A DNA stretch of 64,000 nucleotides from Novosphingobium rosa NBRC 15208. Its GTDB lineage: Bacteria > Pseudomonadota > Alphaproteobacteria > Sphingomonadales > Sphingomonadaceae. A program made the translations under genes and the position numbers. Location of the stretch: contig NZ_BCZE01000034.1 in assembly GCF_001598555.1 (NCBI RefSeq), positions 1 to 64,000 on the forward strand, read 5' to 3'. Of the stretch, positions 15,970 through 25,309 are shown in pieces. Positions within the stretch are counted from its first letter, which is position 1. Every line of letters starts with the position of its first letter. A model generated the notes under the pieces. The model was not told the origin of the DNA. It searched no databases and saw nothing but the letters and a program-made list of their open reading frames with translations.

Positions 15970-18564
15970 TCAAAAGGCGTATTTGAGCGACGCGTAAATA
16001 AACCGCGGCATGTTGGAGAATGCGGCATTGAAGTTTGCGGTGTCATAGCCGCTGGAGATACCCATCGGAGTCTTATTGTTGAGTACGTTGGTAACAGTCA
16101 CCTGTGCCTCAAGCCCTTGATGGCGGAAGGGATTGGACCATGTCAGCGTCAGATTGAGATTGTCCAGGGCCGGCGCGCAATCCTTGTAAGCCCAGCTCCC
16201 ATCTGCAGACAACGGCCCATAACCATTGGCCGTAGTTCGCCGCGCCCGGCAGATCGCGCCCGTGTCTGGATCACCTGGAATTGCCGGAGTTTGCGGCTTG
16301 CCGTAGGTCACCCAATACATGGAAGTATAGGTGTACTGAGCGGTCAGACTGATATCCCCCACCGCCGAACGATCAACAGGAGCGTGCAGCGTACCTGAAA
16401 TGCCGAATTTCCAGGGGGGACTGTTGGGGAATGGGGAATCGCTGAGATCAGCGATCTGGCCGGTTTGCTGCACCACACCGACGAATTTGGTGTAGGTGTT
16501 TTTGGCATAAGTCACCCAGCCATGAAGATCGAAGATGTTCTTGTAGGCCAGCTGTGTTTCGAAATCGAAGCCTTTGTTTCGGGCCGTCGCGCCGTTGGTT
16601 GTCGCGATCACAACCTGTGTGGCCGTAGTGCCGGGGATCGGGGCGAAGAAGCCGGTGGTTACCTTGACGTCGTTGTAGAACCCGTAGAATCCGCTCAAAT
16701 TGGTGCGAAGTTGGAAATCGCTGTTGAGGCGTACTGTGCTCTTGATGCCAACTTCGATGTTGTTGAGGGTATCTGGATTATATTTTTCCAGACCCGCCAC
16801 ATTTTGAAGGCCACCGGAGCTGTATCCCTTTGAGTTTGTGACAAACAACATTGTCCTTGGCGTGAGCTGATACTGCAATCCGGCAGTATAGCTGACCGCG
16901 CTCCATGATGCCTGACCTGCCGGGGACCCCGGACCGCCCGATGTGATGCGAACGATTTGAAGAGTGTTGGGATCGAGCAGCCAGTTGGTCGCCGAGGCCT
17001 CGTCATGATTGTATCGCAGGCCGCCTGTGAAGGTCAGCTTGTCCGTGATCTTGAAATTGCCCTGGCCATAGACCGCATAAGTGTGGTTTTCGGCTGCACT
17101 GTTGGTGGCGGTGTTGGCGTTATTGATTGCCCAGGTGGGGGAGGGCTGAATGCCTTGTTTCTGCTGGAACCAGAAGCCGCCCACGACGAAATCAAGCCTG
17201 TTCTTGAAAAGATTGCCGGTCAGCTGAAGTTCGTCCGATGTCGTTCCGGGGAGATTTTGGCGCAGGCCGTTGCCCTTGGGATTGCTATCCTGAAGGATCA
17301 GGCGCGTTCCATCGAGATCCTGAGCGTAGACATTGGTGTAGCCCCAGGTCTTGCTGAAGATATTCTTCAGTGCAAAGCCGTTCGCGAACCTCCAGGTTGT
17401 TTTGTTGATAACGGCATAATCGGCGGCATAGCCCGATGAGCCGGGCTCACAAGGGCTTTGCGCGACATTGGCGAGATCCGGTCCCGGCACGACTGACGGT
17501 GTGGCTGCCGAATAGGCCGTCGCCGGGCAACCCATGGACGACCCTTGAAAGATGTTGGGCCCCAATTGGGCCTGCTGAGCGAGCAATCTGTCACGCGCTG
17601 CGTTCCATTGCGGCAGCGTCATCCCGTTCAGAGCAGCCTGACGGGCGTTGAGCGCTACGGATGGCGCATATTGCGAATTCTGGGCCTGGAAGTCGAAATC
17701 GTTGATAGTCCAGACGATCTGGCCATAGTCGCGCACATGCTCGAGCTGGACCATCGTCTCGTTATCGAGATTGTCGGTCAACTTCGCGATCAGCGTGGCC
17801 CGTTCGACGTCATAATCTTCCTTGCCGTTACGGGCACCTGTATAAAGGTCCTTGGCCCAGCCCTGGCGGTAATCAGCCTTGCCGGCGACACGCAGGAACA
17901 GGTGGTCCTTGATGATGGGAATGTCGAGTGCGCCTTCGATCGCCCGGTCGTTGTAATTGCCGACCTGCGCCTTGATGTAGCCGCCGAAGGTTTCGCCTGG
18001 GCGCCGGGGCTGGATCACAATTGCGCCGGCGTTGCTTGCCTGGCCGAAAAGTGTGCCCTGAGGGCCCTTGAGGACCTGGACGTTCTCGATGTCGAAGAAG
18101 GGCGCGTAGAAGCTGTACTGGGCCGCCGGATAGGGCGCGTCGTCAAAATAGGTTGCCACACCGCCAACGCCGCGAATGCGGGTAAGCTGGGAGGGGACTG
18201 GATTGCCCGGAATGCGCGTTGCCTGCTGCAAACCGGGAACCTGCATCATCAAGGAGCGGGCATCGTAGATTTGCTGCTTTTGCAACGCTGCGGCACCTAT
18301 CGCCGTGATTGCGATGGGCACGCGCTGCTCGCTCTCCTGCTTGCGACGGGCCGTCACCACGATATCCGCAAAGGCTGGAGCGGCCGCATCCGTTTTCGCT
18401 GCTGGTTGTGCTTGCGCTGGAGGCGCTGCTTCTTCGGTGGCGGCCGTGCTTGCGCTTGTTTGAGGAGTCTCCTGCGCGATGACTGGGCTGGCCATCAGCA
18501 GGGGCATGGCTGCGCAGAGCAGTGCGGCCCGCCGCTTTCGCGTGTCAGACGTCGTTGTCTTCAT
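15970..18564 (-). CDS. TonB-dependent outer-membrane receptor
   Basis: The 864-residue receptor has a signal peptide (cleavage after VIAQ region, about residue 30), an alanine- and proline-rich linker to about 65, then the plug with IVVTARRKQESEQRVPIAI, VQVLKGPQGTLFGQASNAG and a barrel ending in FIYASLKYAF, a canonical last strand with terminal Phe. It belongs to the IVVTARR class abundant in sphingomonads, different from the receptor at 3276-6179. It imports an unknown ligand. A box A copy lies 237 bases upstream, within the 466-base gap before the dehydrogenase gene; apart from an imperfect hairpin near 18972-18993 nothing else was seen there. Confidence 0.9.
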   Translation of the reverse strand: MKTTTSDTRKRRAALLCAAMPLLMASPVIAQETPQTSASTAATEEAAPPAQAQPAAKTDAAAPAFADIVVTARRKQESEQRVPIAITAIGAAALQKQQIYDARSLMMQVPGLQQATRIPGNPVPSQLTRIRGVGGVATYFDDAPYPAAQYSFYAPFFDIENVQVLKGPQGTLFGQASNAGAIVIQPRRPGETFGGYIKAQVGNYNDRAIEGALDIPIIKDHLFLRVAGKADYRQGWAKDLYTGARNGKEDYDVERATLIAKLTDNLDNETMVQLEHVRDYGQIVWTINDFDFQAQNSQYAPSVALNARQAALNGMTLPQWNAARDRLLAQQAQLGPNIFQGSSMGCPATAYSAATPSVVPGPDLANVAQSPCEPGSSGYAADYAVINKTTWRFANGFALKNIFSKTWGYTNVYAQDLDGTRLILQDSNPKGNGLRQNLPGTTSDELQLTGNLFKNRLDFVVGGFWFQQKQGIQPSPTWAINNANTATNSAAENHTYAVYGQGNFKITDKLTFTGGLRYNHDEASATNWLLDPNTLQIVRITSGGPGSPAGQASWSAVSYTAGLQYQLTPRTMLFVTNSKGYSSGGLQNVAGLEKYNPDTLNNIEVGIKSTVRLNSDFQLRTNLSGFYGFYNDVKVTTGFFAPIPGTTATQVVIATTNGATARNKGFDFETQLAYKNIFDLHGWVTYAKNTYTKFVGVVQQTGQIADLSDSPFPNSPPWKFGISGTLHAPVDRSAVGDISLTAQYTYTSMYWVTYGKPQTPAIPGDPDTGAICRARRTTANGYGPLSADGSWAYKDCAPALDNLNLTLTWSNPFRHQGLEAQVTVTNVLNNKTPMGISSGYDTANFNAAFSNMPRFIYASLKYAF

Positions 18565-18800
18565 GTCACTCTCCCATTTTACCGAAATATTTTATTATTT
18601 AAATTCAGTTTATTCGGGGGTGCTTTCAAATCGTCGATGTCTACAGGTTGGTTTTGTGTTTCTGCCCGCTGGTGCAGATCGGCACCTGGCAGTGATTGCC
18701 CAACTTCGACCAGGCGGGGCGGTGACACGGGCTTGCGTGTCACCGCGGCGACGTTTCCTGATTTGATCCCCCCGAAATCTCAGGCTTTCATTTTGATCTT

Positions 18801-18824
18801 ATATGCGAACCATGAGTCGTATTT
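18801..18824. promoter_or_regulatory. Box A operator before the second TonB receptor
   Basis: Arms ATATGCGA and TCGTATTT lie across an 8-base spacer beginning AC. This is one of the clearest copies and defines the consensus together with those at 21509 and 52272. Confidence 0.6.
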
Positions 18825-19030
18825 ACGATACTTGCCCGGAGGCGCATGGGTGTCAAGTCCGGCAGCTGTGGGACGAGGCAGATTTCATCTCCGCGCGCGC
18901 TGGCGCACCAGTAGAGGTGGTAAAAGACAGGCAAGACCCTCGATGTGGAGAGGGCGTGGGCGCGCAACCACGGGGAGCGCCAGGGCGGTCCCCCCACGGC
19001 CTGCTTTGGATCGGCACCGGACCGGCACCA

Positions 19031-19960
19031 TCAACCCTCGGCTTCGACCTCGCGAACGTCCTGAACGGTTGTTGTGAGGTCGGGAAGGCCAGCGCGCTCC
19101 CATTGCAGCAACATATAGGTATGAGCGTCGCGCCCGGCCCAGCCCCGATCCATCGCCTCTTGCAGATCCTTCCCGACAAGCTCGCACATGTTCATGGGAA
19201 CGCCGACCTCGCGGCCGAGTTTGAGCGCGAGATTGACGTCCTTCTGGATCAAACGCAGAGCGAATGTGGGGTGATCGAAAGGCTGCGCCAAGAAACGCTC
19301 GCCAATGCGTTCGAAGGTGCGTTGGCGACCGGTCGCGCCCTGGCGGATCGCAGCCCACAGCGGCAGGGGATCGACGCCGGCCTTGACCCCCATCGAGAAG
19401 ACTTCGGCCATAAGCGAGCTGAGCGCGGCGCTGGCCATATTATGTGTCAGCTTCGCGATCGTACCGGCACCGATCGGCCCGATATGACGCAGCGCATTGG
19501 ACATCGAGGACAGGACGTCGGCAAAGCGATCAAAGGCGTCCTTGTCACCGCCGACCCAGATGGCCATTTTCCCGCTTGCCGCGCCTTGCGGGCCGCCGCT
19601 GACCGGAGCGTCCAGAAACGCCACGCCCTTTTCCGCCAGGGAAGCCTGCAGTTGACGCACCCCGTCGACCGAGTTGGTCGAAAGATCGAACCATGCTGCG
19701 CCAGGCTTGAGCGCGTCGGAGACGCCGTCCGGCCCATTCGCGACGGCCTCGACATCGACCGGCGTGGGCAGGGAGGTGAAGATCACATCGCATTGCTCGG
19801 CCAGAGCACGAGGGGTTTGGGCCCAACTGGCTCCCTTCTCGACAAAGCTTTCAGCCGAAGTCTTGTTCAGGTCGTTCACGACAAGGTCGTATCCGGCGCG
19901 CTGGATGTTTGCCGCCATGCCTTTGCCCATCGTGCCAAGACCGATAAAACCAACCTTCAT
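19031..19960 (-). CDS. NAD(P)-dependent beta-hydroxyacid dehydrogenase (3-hydroxyisobutyrate dehydrogenase/GarR family)
   Basis: The 309-residue protein starts with the Rossmann motif [13 protein letters not shown], carries the substrate-binding [14 protein letters not shown], and has GTIAKLTHN with catalytic Lys170 and Asn174. Members oxidise 3-hydroxyisobutyrate or interconvert tartronate semialdehyde and glycerate. An AAGGA ribosome binding site precedes the ATG. It is the third gene of an operon led by a CMD protein and an alpha/beta hydrolase, 56 bases after the latter, which suggests it handles a beta-hydroxy acid released by that pair. The exact substrate cannot be told from the sequence. 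Confidence 0.88.
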   Translation of the reverse strand: MKVGFIGLGTMGKGMAANIQRAGYDLVVNDLNKTSAESFVEKGASWAQTPRALAEQCDVIFTSLPTPVDVEAVANGPDGVSDALKPGAAWFDLSTNSVDGVRQLQASLAEKGVAFLDAPVSGGPQGAASGKMAIWVGGDKDAFDRFADVLSSMSNALRHIGPIGAGTIAKLTHNMASAALSSLMAEVFSMGVKAGVDPLPLWAAIRQGATGRQRTFERIGERFLAQPFDHPTFALRLIQKDVNLALKLGREVGVPMNMCELVGKDLQEAMDRGWAGRDAHTYMLLQWERAGLPDLTTTVQDVREVEAEG

Positions 19961-20016
19961 GTTAAAAGTCCTTCGAAGTATCGGCGGACAGGGTCCGCGT
20001 GTTCAGTTTGCGTAGA

Positions 20017-21054
20017 TCACAGGTCCAGATGTTTTTCGGCCAGAAACGCCGACATCAAATCTGCGATTTCGACATTGTTGAGGTCGGAGAACGGGAAATG
20101 CGTGTTGCCCGTGATCCCGATGGACGGCAGATGGACTACGGTGACATCGCCTCCGCGGCGGTTGACCGCCTCTGCCCACAAGCGGGCCATATCCAGCCGC
20201 ACACGCCACAGGTCGACGCCGCGGTTCGGGCTTGGTTGCTCGGGGATATAATCGCCATAATACATGATGATCGGGATGCGGGTGAAACGCTCAAACAGCT
20301 CGGGCTCGACCTCGACCGCATGTAGCTCTCCGCCCGAACTCGGCATTGGGGCCGGTGCCTCACCACGGGGAAAGATGAAGTTGCTTCCCGGTTCGTAGGA
20401 AATCACCGCCCTGATCTCGGGCTGCTTCAGGACCGCGGCCCAACCGACGCCGCCGCCCTGTGAATGGCTGACGAGGATGCCAGGGCCGATCTTGTCGAAC
20501 AGCGCCGCAACGCCGGAGGCGGCGACATCCACGTCAAACGGCCCGGTGTTGGGAACCATATGGCGGAAATACTGGTCGAGCGCCTCGGGGTCGCCGCTGA
20601 ACTGCACGCCGGGAAATCTCTCTGGCCATAGCCCGATCCGGAATTGTTCATACCAGGCCTGGTCCTTCGCAACCAATGGCTGTGTGGGCGCGAGCGTCGA
20701 TTGCCCCGCGCCCCCCCGGCGTGGCTGGTCAATCAAATAGACAGAATGGCGCCGGCGCAGAAAAATAGTCTGGAAGCCCTCCCTGCCATCCGCCGTTGTC
20801 TGCCAGGTTCTGCCGAATTGGCCGTCACCGTGCAGAAAAGCCAAAGGCAGACGGCGCGCGTCCACGGGGATCTGGCAGGCTATGAAGGCATGATCGCCAT
20901 GCGTAGTCTGCCCCGCCGGATCCATACTGTGAGTCGTGAAAGTGCCGGGATGGGTCGTGACGGTCCCCCCCACGGAAAAGGTGGCCTGATGAGCGATCGT
21001 CAACGGCTCCATGGTAGCAGGTGGCCAGGGGGCGCCCTGTTTCATCGTTTGCAT
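20017..21054 (-). CDS. Alpha/beta hydrolase, cytoplasmic member of a three-paralog set
   Basis: The 345-residue protein has no signal peptide. The nucleophile motif is SHSQG (Ser198); the histidine is probably His319 in ITGNTHFPFSD, and Asp268 in YYGDYIPEQP or Glu221 may be the acid. Conserved in all three paralogs are PGTF, GDHA, the LIDQPRRG box, GREGFQTIFLRR and the NTHFPFSDLNN end. The reaction is unknown; ester or lactone hydrolysis is likely. A GAGGACA ribosome binding site supports the start at 21054. It lies between CMD and dehydrogenase genes in an operon with box A at its head. Confidence 0.82.
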   Translation of the reverse strand: MQTMKQGAPWPPATMEPLTIAHQATFSVGGTVTTHPGTFTTHSMDPAGQTTHGDHAFIACQIPVDARRLPLAFLHGDGQFGRTWQTTADGREGFQTIFLRRRHSVYLIDQPRRGGAGQSTLAPTQPLVAKDQAWYEQFRIGLWPERFPGVQFSGDPEALDQYFRHMVPNTGPFDVDVAASGVAALFDKIGPGILVSHSQGGGVGWAAVLKQPEIRAVISYEPGSNFIFPRGEAPAPMPSSGGELHAVEVEPELFERFTRIPIIMYYGDYIPEQPSPNRGVDLWRVRLDMARLWAEAVNRRGGDVTVVHLPSIGITGNTHFPFSDLNNVEIADLMSAFLAEKHLDL

Positions 21055-21101
21055 AGTCGTGTCCTCGATCGGCGAATGTGTTTTCTCCGGCAGAGGATCG
21101 G

Positions 21102-21485
21102 CTATTTGACGAGGTTACGCTCCTTGAGGACCTCTTCGGCAATACGCATGGCTTCGGTCGCTGCGGGCAGGCCGCAATAGACTGCAGTCTGGAGCAGGAT
21201 TTCCAGCAGTTCTTCCGGTGTGCAGCCGTTGTTGAGGGCCCCTTCGACATGAACCTTCAGCTGGTTGGGGCGATTGAGGGCGGTGAGCATCGCGATGTTC
21301 AGAATGCTGCGCAACTTGCGATCGATGCCGTCACGCGCCCAGACCCGCCCGAAGCATACCTCGGCCGCATAGTCCTGCAATTCGCCGTTGAAGCCGTTAC
21401 GCGCTTCGGCCCGGCGGACCATGAACGCATCGCCCATCAGATCCCGCATGACCTGTTCGCCCACTTCCATCAGGGATGATGTCAT
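21102..21485 (-). CDS. Carboxymuconolactone decarboxylase (CMD) family protein
   Basis: The 127-residue protein is the size of PcaC. Motifs include DRKLRSILNIAMLTALNRP, LKVHVEGALNNGCTPEELLEIL and TAVYCGLPAATEAMR. Family members are helical homo-oligomers: PcaC decarboxylates 4-carboxymuconolactone, while others are peroxidase-like or uncharacterised. The protein lacks the CxxC pair of AhpD, so a decarboxylase, lactonase or isomerase-like role is more likely than a peroxidase role. It is the first gene of the operon, with GGAGAGG before the ATG and box A only 24 bases upstream. There is no protocatechuate pathway beside it, so a true PcaC function is doubtful. Confidence 0.85.
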   Translation of the reverse strand: MTSSLMEVGEQVMRDLMGDAFMVRRAEARNGFNGELQDYAAEVCFGRVWARDGIDRKLRSILNIAMLTALNRPNQLKVHVEGALNNGCTPEELLEILLQTAVYCGLPAATEAMRIAEEVLKERNLVK

Positions 21486-21508
21486 CGTTTCCTCTCCATT
21501 TTATGCTG

Positions 21509-21532
21509 ATATACGAACATAACGTCGTAATG
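21509..21532. promoter_or_regulatory. Box A operator before the CMD-hydrolase-dehydrogenase operon
   Basis: Arms ATATACGA and TCGTAATG flank an 8-base spacer beginning AC. At 24 bases before the start codon it would overlap the transcription start or leader. Confidence 0.6.
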
Positions 21533-21668
21533 GCGCATTTGTACTCCTTCAGAAGCGCCTGTCAAACACCAAGTACGGTTTGTCGGCACAGCTGCGCGAG
21601 GAATATCAGGCGCTATTGATGTGGCGGCGATCCACGCTTGACCCGGTCTGAAATGCTGACATATTCGC

Positions 21669-21692
21669 AATTGCAATCGACGGTTCGTAAAA
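21669..21692. promoter_or_regulatory. Weak box A candidate before the ACS-type MFS gene
   Basis: Only the right arm TCGTAAAA resembles the consensus; the left arm is AATTGCAA. An overlapping register starting with ATATTCGC at 21661 fits about equally well. The 363-base gap between the divergent operons holds nothing else recognisable. Confidence 0.3.
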
Positions 21693-21848
21693 CCGCACGC
21701 CATGGAGAGTGACATGTCTGTTCGCCAAGAGAGGTTTCGCCTTGTCCGCCGCCCCCGCTGAAATCCTGGAGGCCATCAGCGCGCGCGCCGAGGTTTCGGC
21801 AACAGGGCGGCGCGCTCTGGCGCAGGCGAGTGGCGGCGCGCTTGTGCG

Positions 21849-23246
21849 ATGCGGCCTTCTTTGGAGCTTTCGGAGATGACCCGGCTGTCCCCCCCAGTGC
21901 CGGTCGACCAGAACAGCCACGTTGCTGGGGATGGCGAGGGAGCGACCGCGGCGATGGGCGGACCCGAATCCGCCGCGACTGCGGCTATAGCTTCGCCGGC
22001 AGGACGAATACGCTGGACGATTTGTGTTCTGCTCTTTTCGGCTGTGGTACTGAACTATGTCGACCGCCTTGTGCTGTCCATCCTCAAGCCGTCATTGCAG
22101 CAAGAATATGGCTGGACTGAACAGGGCTATGCCAATGTCGCCTTCTGGTTCCAGGCCGTTTACGGTTTTGGCTATATCGCATTCGGTCGTTTTATCGACC
22201 GCGTTGGTGCCAAGGTCGGTTATTCGGTTGCCATGTCGATCTGGACGGTCGGCCACATGGCGCAGACACTGGTGACGACCACTTTCGGCCTGGCGTTGGT
22301 GCGGCTACCGCTGGCGCTGGGGGAAAGCGGAGCCTATCCCGCATCGCTGGCTGCGGTCGCCGAATGGTTCCCCAAGCGCGAGCGGGCCCTCGCGATCGGC
22401 ATCTTCAACGCGGGGGCTCACCTGGGGGCAGTGATCACCCCCTTGCTGGTGCCGGCCATCGTGATTGCGCTGGGTTGGCGTGCGGGCTTCTGGATCACAG
22501 GTGGGCTCAACATCATCTGGCTTGTTGTCTGGCTGACCTTTTATCGCAAGCCGCGCGACCATCCGCGCGCCTCGGCCGCAGAGGTGGCCTATATCGAGAG
22601 TGATCCGCCGATCGGGCAGAAGCCGATCTCGTTTCTGGCGATCCTGCGCTTGCGGCAGACCTGGGCCTATCTCTCCGGGCGGTTGCTGCTGGACCCCATC
22701 TGGTGGCTGTTCATCTTCTGGCTGCCCGATTTCTTTTCGCGCCAGTTTGCGGTCAAGCTCAAGGATTTCGGGCCGCCGATCGTGGTTGTGTATCTGATGG
22801 CGGATCTCGGGGCGATCGGGGCGGGATGGGCGTCGTCCCGGCTGCTGGGCAAAGGGCGGTCGGCCAATTTCGCGCGGAAGATGGCGATGCTCGGCTGCTG
22901 CTGCTTCGCGATGCCGATCTGCTTTGCTGAATATGCCCCTACCTTGTGGAGCGCGGTGTTCCTGCTCGGCTTCGCGGCCTTCGGTACGCAGGGTTATTCG
23001 ACCAATCTGTTCGCCATGCCGTCCGATCTCTTTCCGAAATGGGCGCAGGGCACGATTGTCGGGCTGGGCGGGTTTGCCGGAGCGCTTGGCGGCATGTTCA
23101 TGGCGCGCTTTGCAGGCTGGGTGCTTGCCACGACCGGCAGTTACGCGCCGATGTTCATTTACAGCGGCCTGGCATTTCCCGTCACCTTGCTGCTCTACCA
23201 TTTTCTTAATCGGGGCTATGATCCGGTCGAAACTGGAGCGCTCTGA
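21849..23246 (+). CDS. MFS transporter, anion:cation symporter (ExuT-like) type
   Basis: The frame encodes up to 465 residues with twelve predicted membrane segments. The first is RWTICVLLFSAVVLNYVDR, a typical ACS family start, followed by LPLALGESGAYPASLAAVAEWFPKRERA-type motifs. ACS members import organic anions such as hexuronates, glucarate, tartrate or aromatic acids with a proton. The N-terminus is uncertain: the ATG at 21954 leaves 18 residues before the first membrane segment and has GAGGGAG upstream, so the first 35 residues may not be translated. It heads a plus-strand operon with the amidohydrolase and SDR genes, 40 bases before the former. Confidence 0.85.
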   Translation: MRPSLELSEMTRLSPPVPVDQNSHVAGDGEGATAAMGGPESAATAAIASPAGRIRWTICVLLFSAVVLNYVDRLVLSILKPSLQQEYGWTEQGYANVAFWFQAVYGFGYIAFGRFIDRVGAKVGYSVAMSIWTVGHMAQTLVTTTFGLALVRLPLALGESGAYPASLAAVAEWFPKRERALAIGIFNAGAHLGAVITPLLVPAIVIALGWRAGFWITGGLNIIWLVVWLTFYRKPRDHPRASAAEVAYIESDPPIGQKPISFLAILRLRQTWAYLSGRLLLDPIWWLFIFWLPDFFSRQFAVKLKDFGPPIVVVYLMADLGAIGAGWASSRLLGKGRSANFARKMAMLGCCCFAMPICFAEYAPTLWSAVFLLGFAAFGTQGYSTNLFAMPSDLFPKWAQGTIVGLGGFAGALGGMFMARFAGWVLATTGSYAPMFIYSGLAFPVTLLLYHFLNRGYDPVETGAL

Positions 23247-23286
23247 CCGCGTTTTTTGATCCTGTGCTGCCTGTTCGGAGCCTGAT

Positions 23287-24417
23287 ATGACCCAAGAGCC
23301 AGCATCCCGCCCCGTCTCATTTGTCGGCAGTTTTCCGCGCAGCACAGATGATCTGGCCGCGTGGCTGAGCGGTGCCGCGGCCGAAACGATCCTTGATCCC
23401 GCACAGGCGATCTTCGATCCGCATCACCATGTCTATGGTACGGCGGGCAAACGCAATTATTACACGATGGACGAACTCGCGCGTGACCTGAGGAGCGGCC
23501 ATCGCATCCTGGGCACCGCCTACATCGAGGCCTATGGTGCGGGGTGGCGAACCGATGGTCCCGAAGATCTGCGCACAGTGGGGGAAGTTGAGACCATCGT
23601 CGCCATGACAAGGATCCCGGTCGATCTGGACACTGGCCCGTGCCAGGTTGCGGCCGGGGTAGTCGCTTTTGCCGATGTTCTTCTGGGCGAGCGTTTCGAA
23701 GCAGTCCTCGATGCCCTGGTCGCCGCAGGCGAGCAGCGCTTGCGCGGCATCCGCTATCGAACGGCGGTGACCGGCGGACCGGTTGGGCGCACCATCGTAT
23801 CGCCTCCCCGACCACATCTTCTGCTCGATCCGCGCTTCCAGCATGGCATAGCAAAACTGGAACGCTACGGGCTGGCTTTCGATGTCTGGGCCTATGACGA
23901 GCAGTTGGGCGAAGTCGCGGCGCTGGCGGATGCCTGCCCTGGCGTCTGTTTTGTGGTCGATCATCTGGGTGGGCCGGTCGGTGTTCTGGAACATGACGCT
24001 GAGCGCGCGGAACGACGGCGGCTTTGGCTCGACGATCTCAAGCGCCTCGCGCAGCGCCCGAATGTAAAGATGAAAGTCGGCGGCATGGGTATGACGATGT
24101 TCGGCTTCGGCTTCGAGCACCGCGAATGCCCCCCGGGGTCCGCCGAACTCGCCATGGCCTGGCGGGAGAATTTTGCGATTTGCCTCGATGCTTTCGGTGC
24201 CGAGCGCTGCATGTTCGAGAGCAATTTTCCTGTCGATGGGCAGACTGCCAGTTACGCTACGGTCTGGAATGCGCTCAAGCTGCTGGCTCGCGGGCTTTCC
24301 GCATCCGAGCGACGTGCTCTGTTCTATGGCACGGCCGCTGAGGCCTATAATTTACCCGACATCGCCCTGCGCTGCGATCAGGCCATGGCGACACCATCGG
24401 TGTCAGCCTCTCCATAA
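23287..24417 (+). CDS. Amidohydrolase-2 family TIM-barrel hydrolase (LigI-like)
   Basis: The 376-residue protein carries FDPHHHVYG (likely metal ligands His46 and His48), VVDHLGGP with His226 and FESNFPVD with Asp317, the pattern of the amidohydrolase-2 superfamily. This branch includes 2-pyrone-4,6-dicarboxylate lactonase and relatives acting on lactones or decarboxylating aromatic acids. It is likely a cytoplasmic lactonase or hydrolase for the compound imported by the adjacent transporter. The next gene, an SDR, starts 10 bases after its stop. The substrate is not identifiable by eye. Confidence 0.82.
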   Translation: MTQEPASRPVSFVGSFPRSTDDLAAWLSGAAAETILDPAQAIFDPHHHVYGTAGKRNYYTMDELARDLRSGHRILGTAYIEAYGAGWRTDGPEDLRTVGEVETIVAMTRIPVDLDTGPCQVAAGVVAFADVLLGERFEAVLDALVAAGEQRLRGIRYRTAVTGGPVGRTIVSPPRPHLLLDPRFQHGIAKLERYGLAFDVWAYDEQLGEVAALADACPGVCFVVDHLGGPVGVLEHDAERAERRRLWLDDLKRLAQRPNVKMKVGGMGMTMFGFGFEHRECPPGSAELAMAWRENFAICLDAFGAERCMFESNFPVDGQTASYATVWNALKLLARGLSASERRALFYGTAAEAYNLPDIALRCDQAMATPSVSASP

Positions 24418-24427
24418 GGATTTTTTG

Positions 24428-25231
24428 ATGACAGTTTCACCGATGACGATGGGGCTCTCTGGCCGGCTGGTTGCCGTAACCGGTGGAGGAAGTGGAATCG
24501 GACGCGCCATATGTCTCGCTTTGGCGAATGAGGGTGCGCAGGTTGCAGTTCTGGATCTGGATGAGGCGTCTGCGCAGGAGACGTTAGCAGGCATTGCAGC
24601 CATAGGAGGAGCGGGCCTGGCTCTGCGATGCGATGTTTCCGATGCTGAAAGTGTGGAGGCCGCCCATGCCGCCGTGGTGGGCGAGGCAGGACATCCCGAG
24701 ATACTGGTCAACAACGCCGGACAGTTGCAGCGCGGTGGATTAGCCGACCTTCCGGTTCAGGCGTGGAATGATCTTCTGGACATCAACCTGACAGGGTATT
24801 TTTTGTGTTCCCAGATCTTTGGTCGCGCTATGTTGGATACGGGCCATGGTACGCTGGTGCATGTCGGTTCGATCTCCGCCAAGGAAGTGATACCTTTGGG
24901 CGGCGCCTATAGCGTGAGCAAGGCGGCGGTCACCATGCTGTCGACCCAACTCGCGGTCGAATGGGGGCCGCGCGGGGTGCGCAGCAACATCATTCACCCC
25001 GGCTTTGTCCGCACGCCGCTGTCGCAGGCCGCTTACGATCAGCCCGGCATCACCGAGGGGAGGGCGGCGCTTGTTCCAAGCAAGCGCATCGGCGAGCCGG
25101 AAGACATCACCTCGGCCGTGCTCTACCTGGCGAGCCCCGTGTCCTCATATGTCAATGGAGCGGAACTGATCGTGGATGGCGGCCTGGGGCGCAACCTGAT
25201 GTCGCAATTGCCGAAAACCCGGACTTCATGA
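24428..25231 (+). CDS. Short-chain dehydrogenase/reductase (SDR)
   Basis: The 267-residue protein has the classical SDR pattern: TGGGSGIGRA cofactor motif, NNAG at 95-98, catalytic Ser148, Tyr161 and Lys165 (YSVSK), and a C-terminal YVNGAELIVDGG. An Asp in AVLDLDEA after the second strand suggests NAD(H) preference. The open frame reaches upstream to 24173 across the amidohydrolase gene, but AAGGA directly before the ATG at 24428 fixes the start. Third gene of the MFS-amidohydrolase-SDR operon, ended by a terminator. It probably oxidises or reduces an alcohol or keto intermediate. Confidence 0.9.
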   Translation: MTVSPMTMGLSGRLVAVTGGGSGIGRAICLALANEGAQVAVLDLDEASAQETLAGIAAIGGAGLALRCDVSDAESVEAAHAAVVGEAGHPEILVNNAGQLQRGGLADLPVQAWNDLLDINLTGYFLCSQIFGRAMLDTGHGTLVHVGSISAKEVIPLGGAYSVSKAAVTMLSTQLAVEWGPRGVRSNIIHPGFVRTPLSQAAYDQPGITEGRAALVPSKRIGEPEDITSAVLYLASPVSSYVNGAELIVDGGLGRNLMSQLPKTRTS

Positions 25232-25259
25232 CACTCTGACCGCGGTCGACTGATATCGT

Positions 25260-25288
25260 ATCCCGGACCGGGTTGACCGGTCCGGGAT
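25260..25288. terminator. Terminator shared by the SDR and CoA transferase genes
   Basis: Perfect 12-base arms (left arm TCCCGGACCGG preceded by A) close on GTTGA. It lies between two convergent stops at 25231 and 25310. The T tract is weak on both sides. Confidence 0.7.
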
Positions 25289-25309
25289 GGTTTGTGTCAT
25301 GACCCGGCG

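Noticed and set aside
18972..18993. GC-rich hairpin after the beta-hydroxyacid dehydrogenase gene
   Set aside because: One mismatch in the arms, a two-base loop and no T tract make it too weak to list as a terminator.
17545..20251. Two very long plus-strand frames across the second receptor, the dehydrogenase and the hydrolase genes
   Set aside because: The minus-strand products have clear catalytic motifs throughout, and the plus-strand frames have none.
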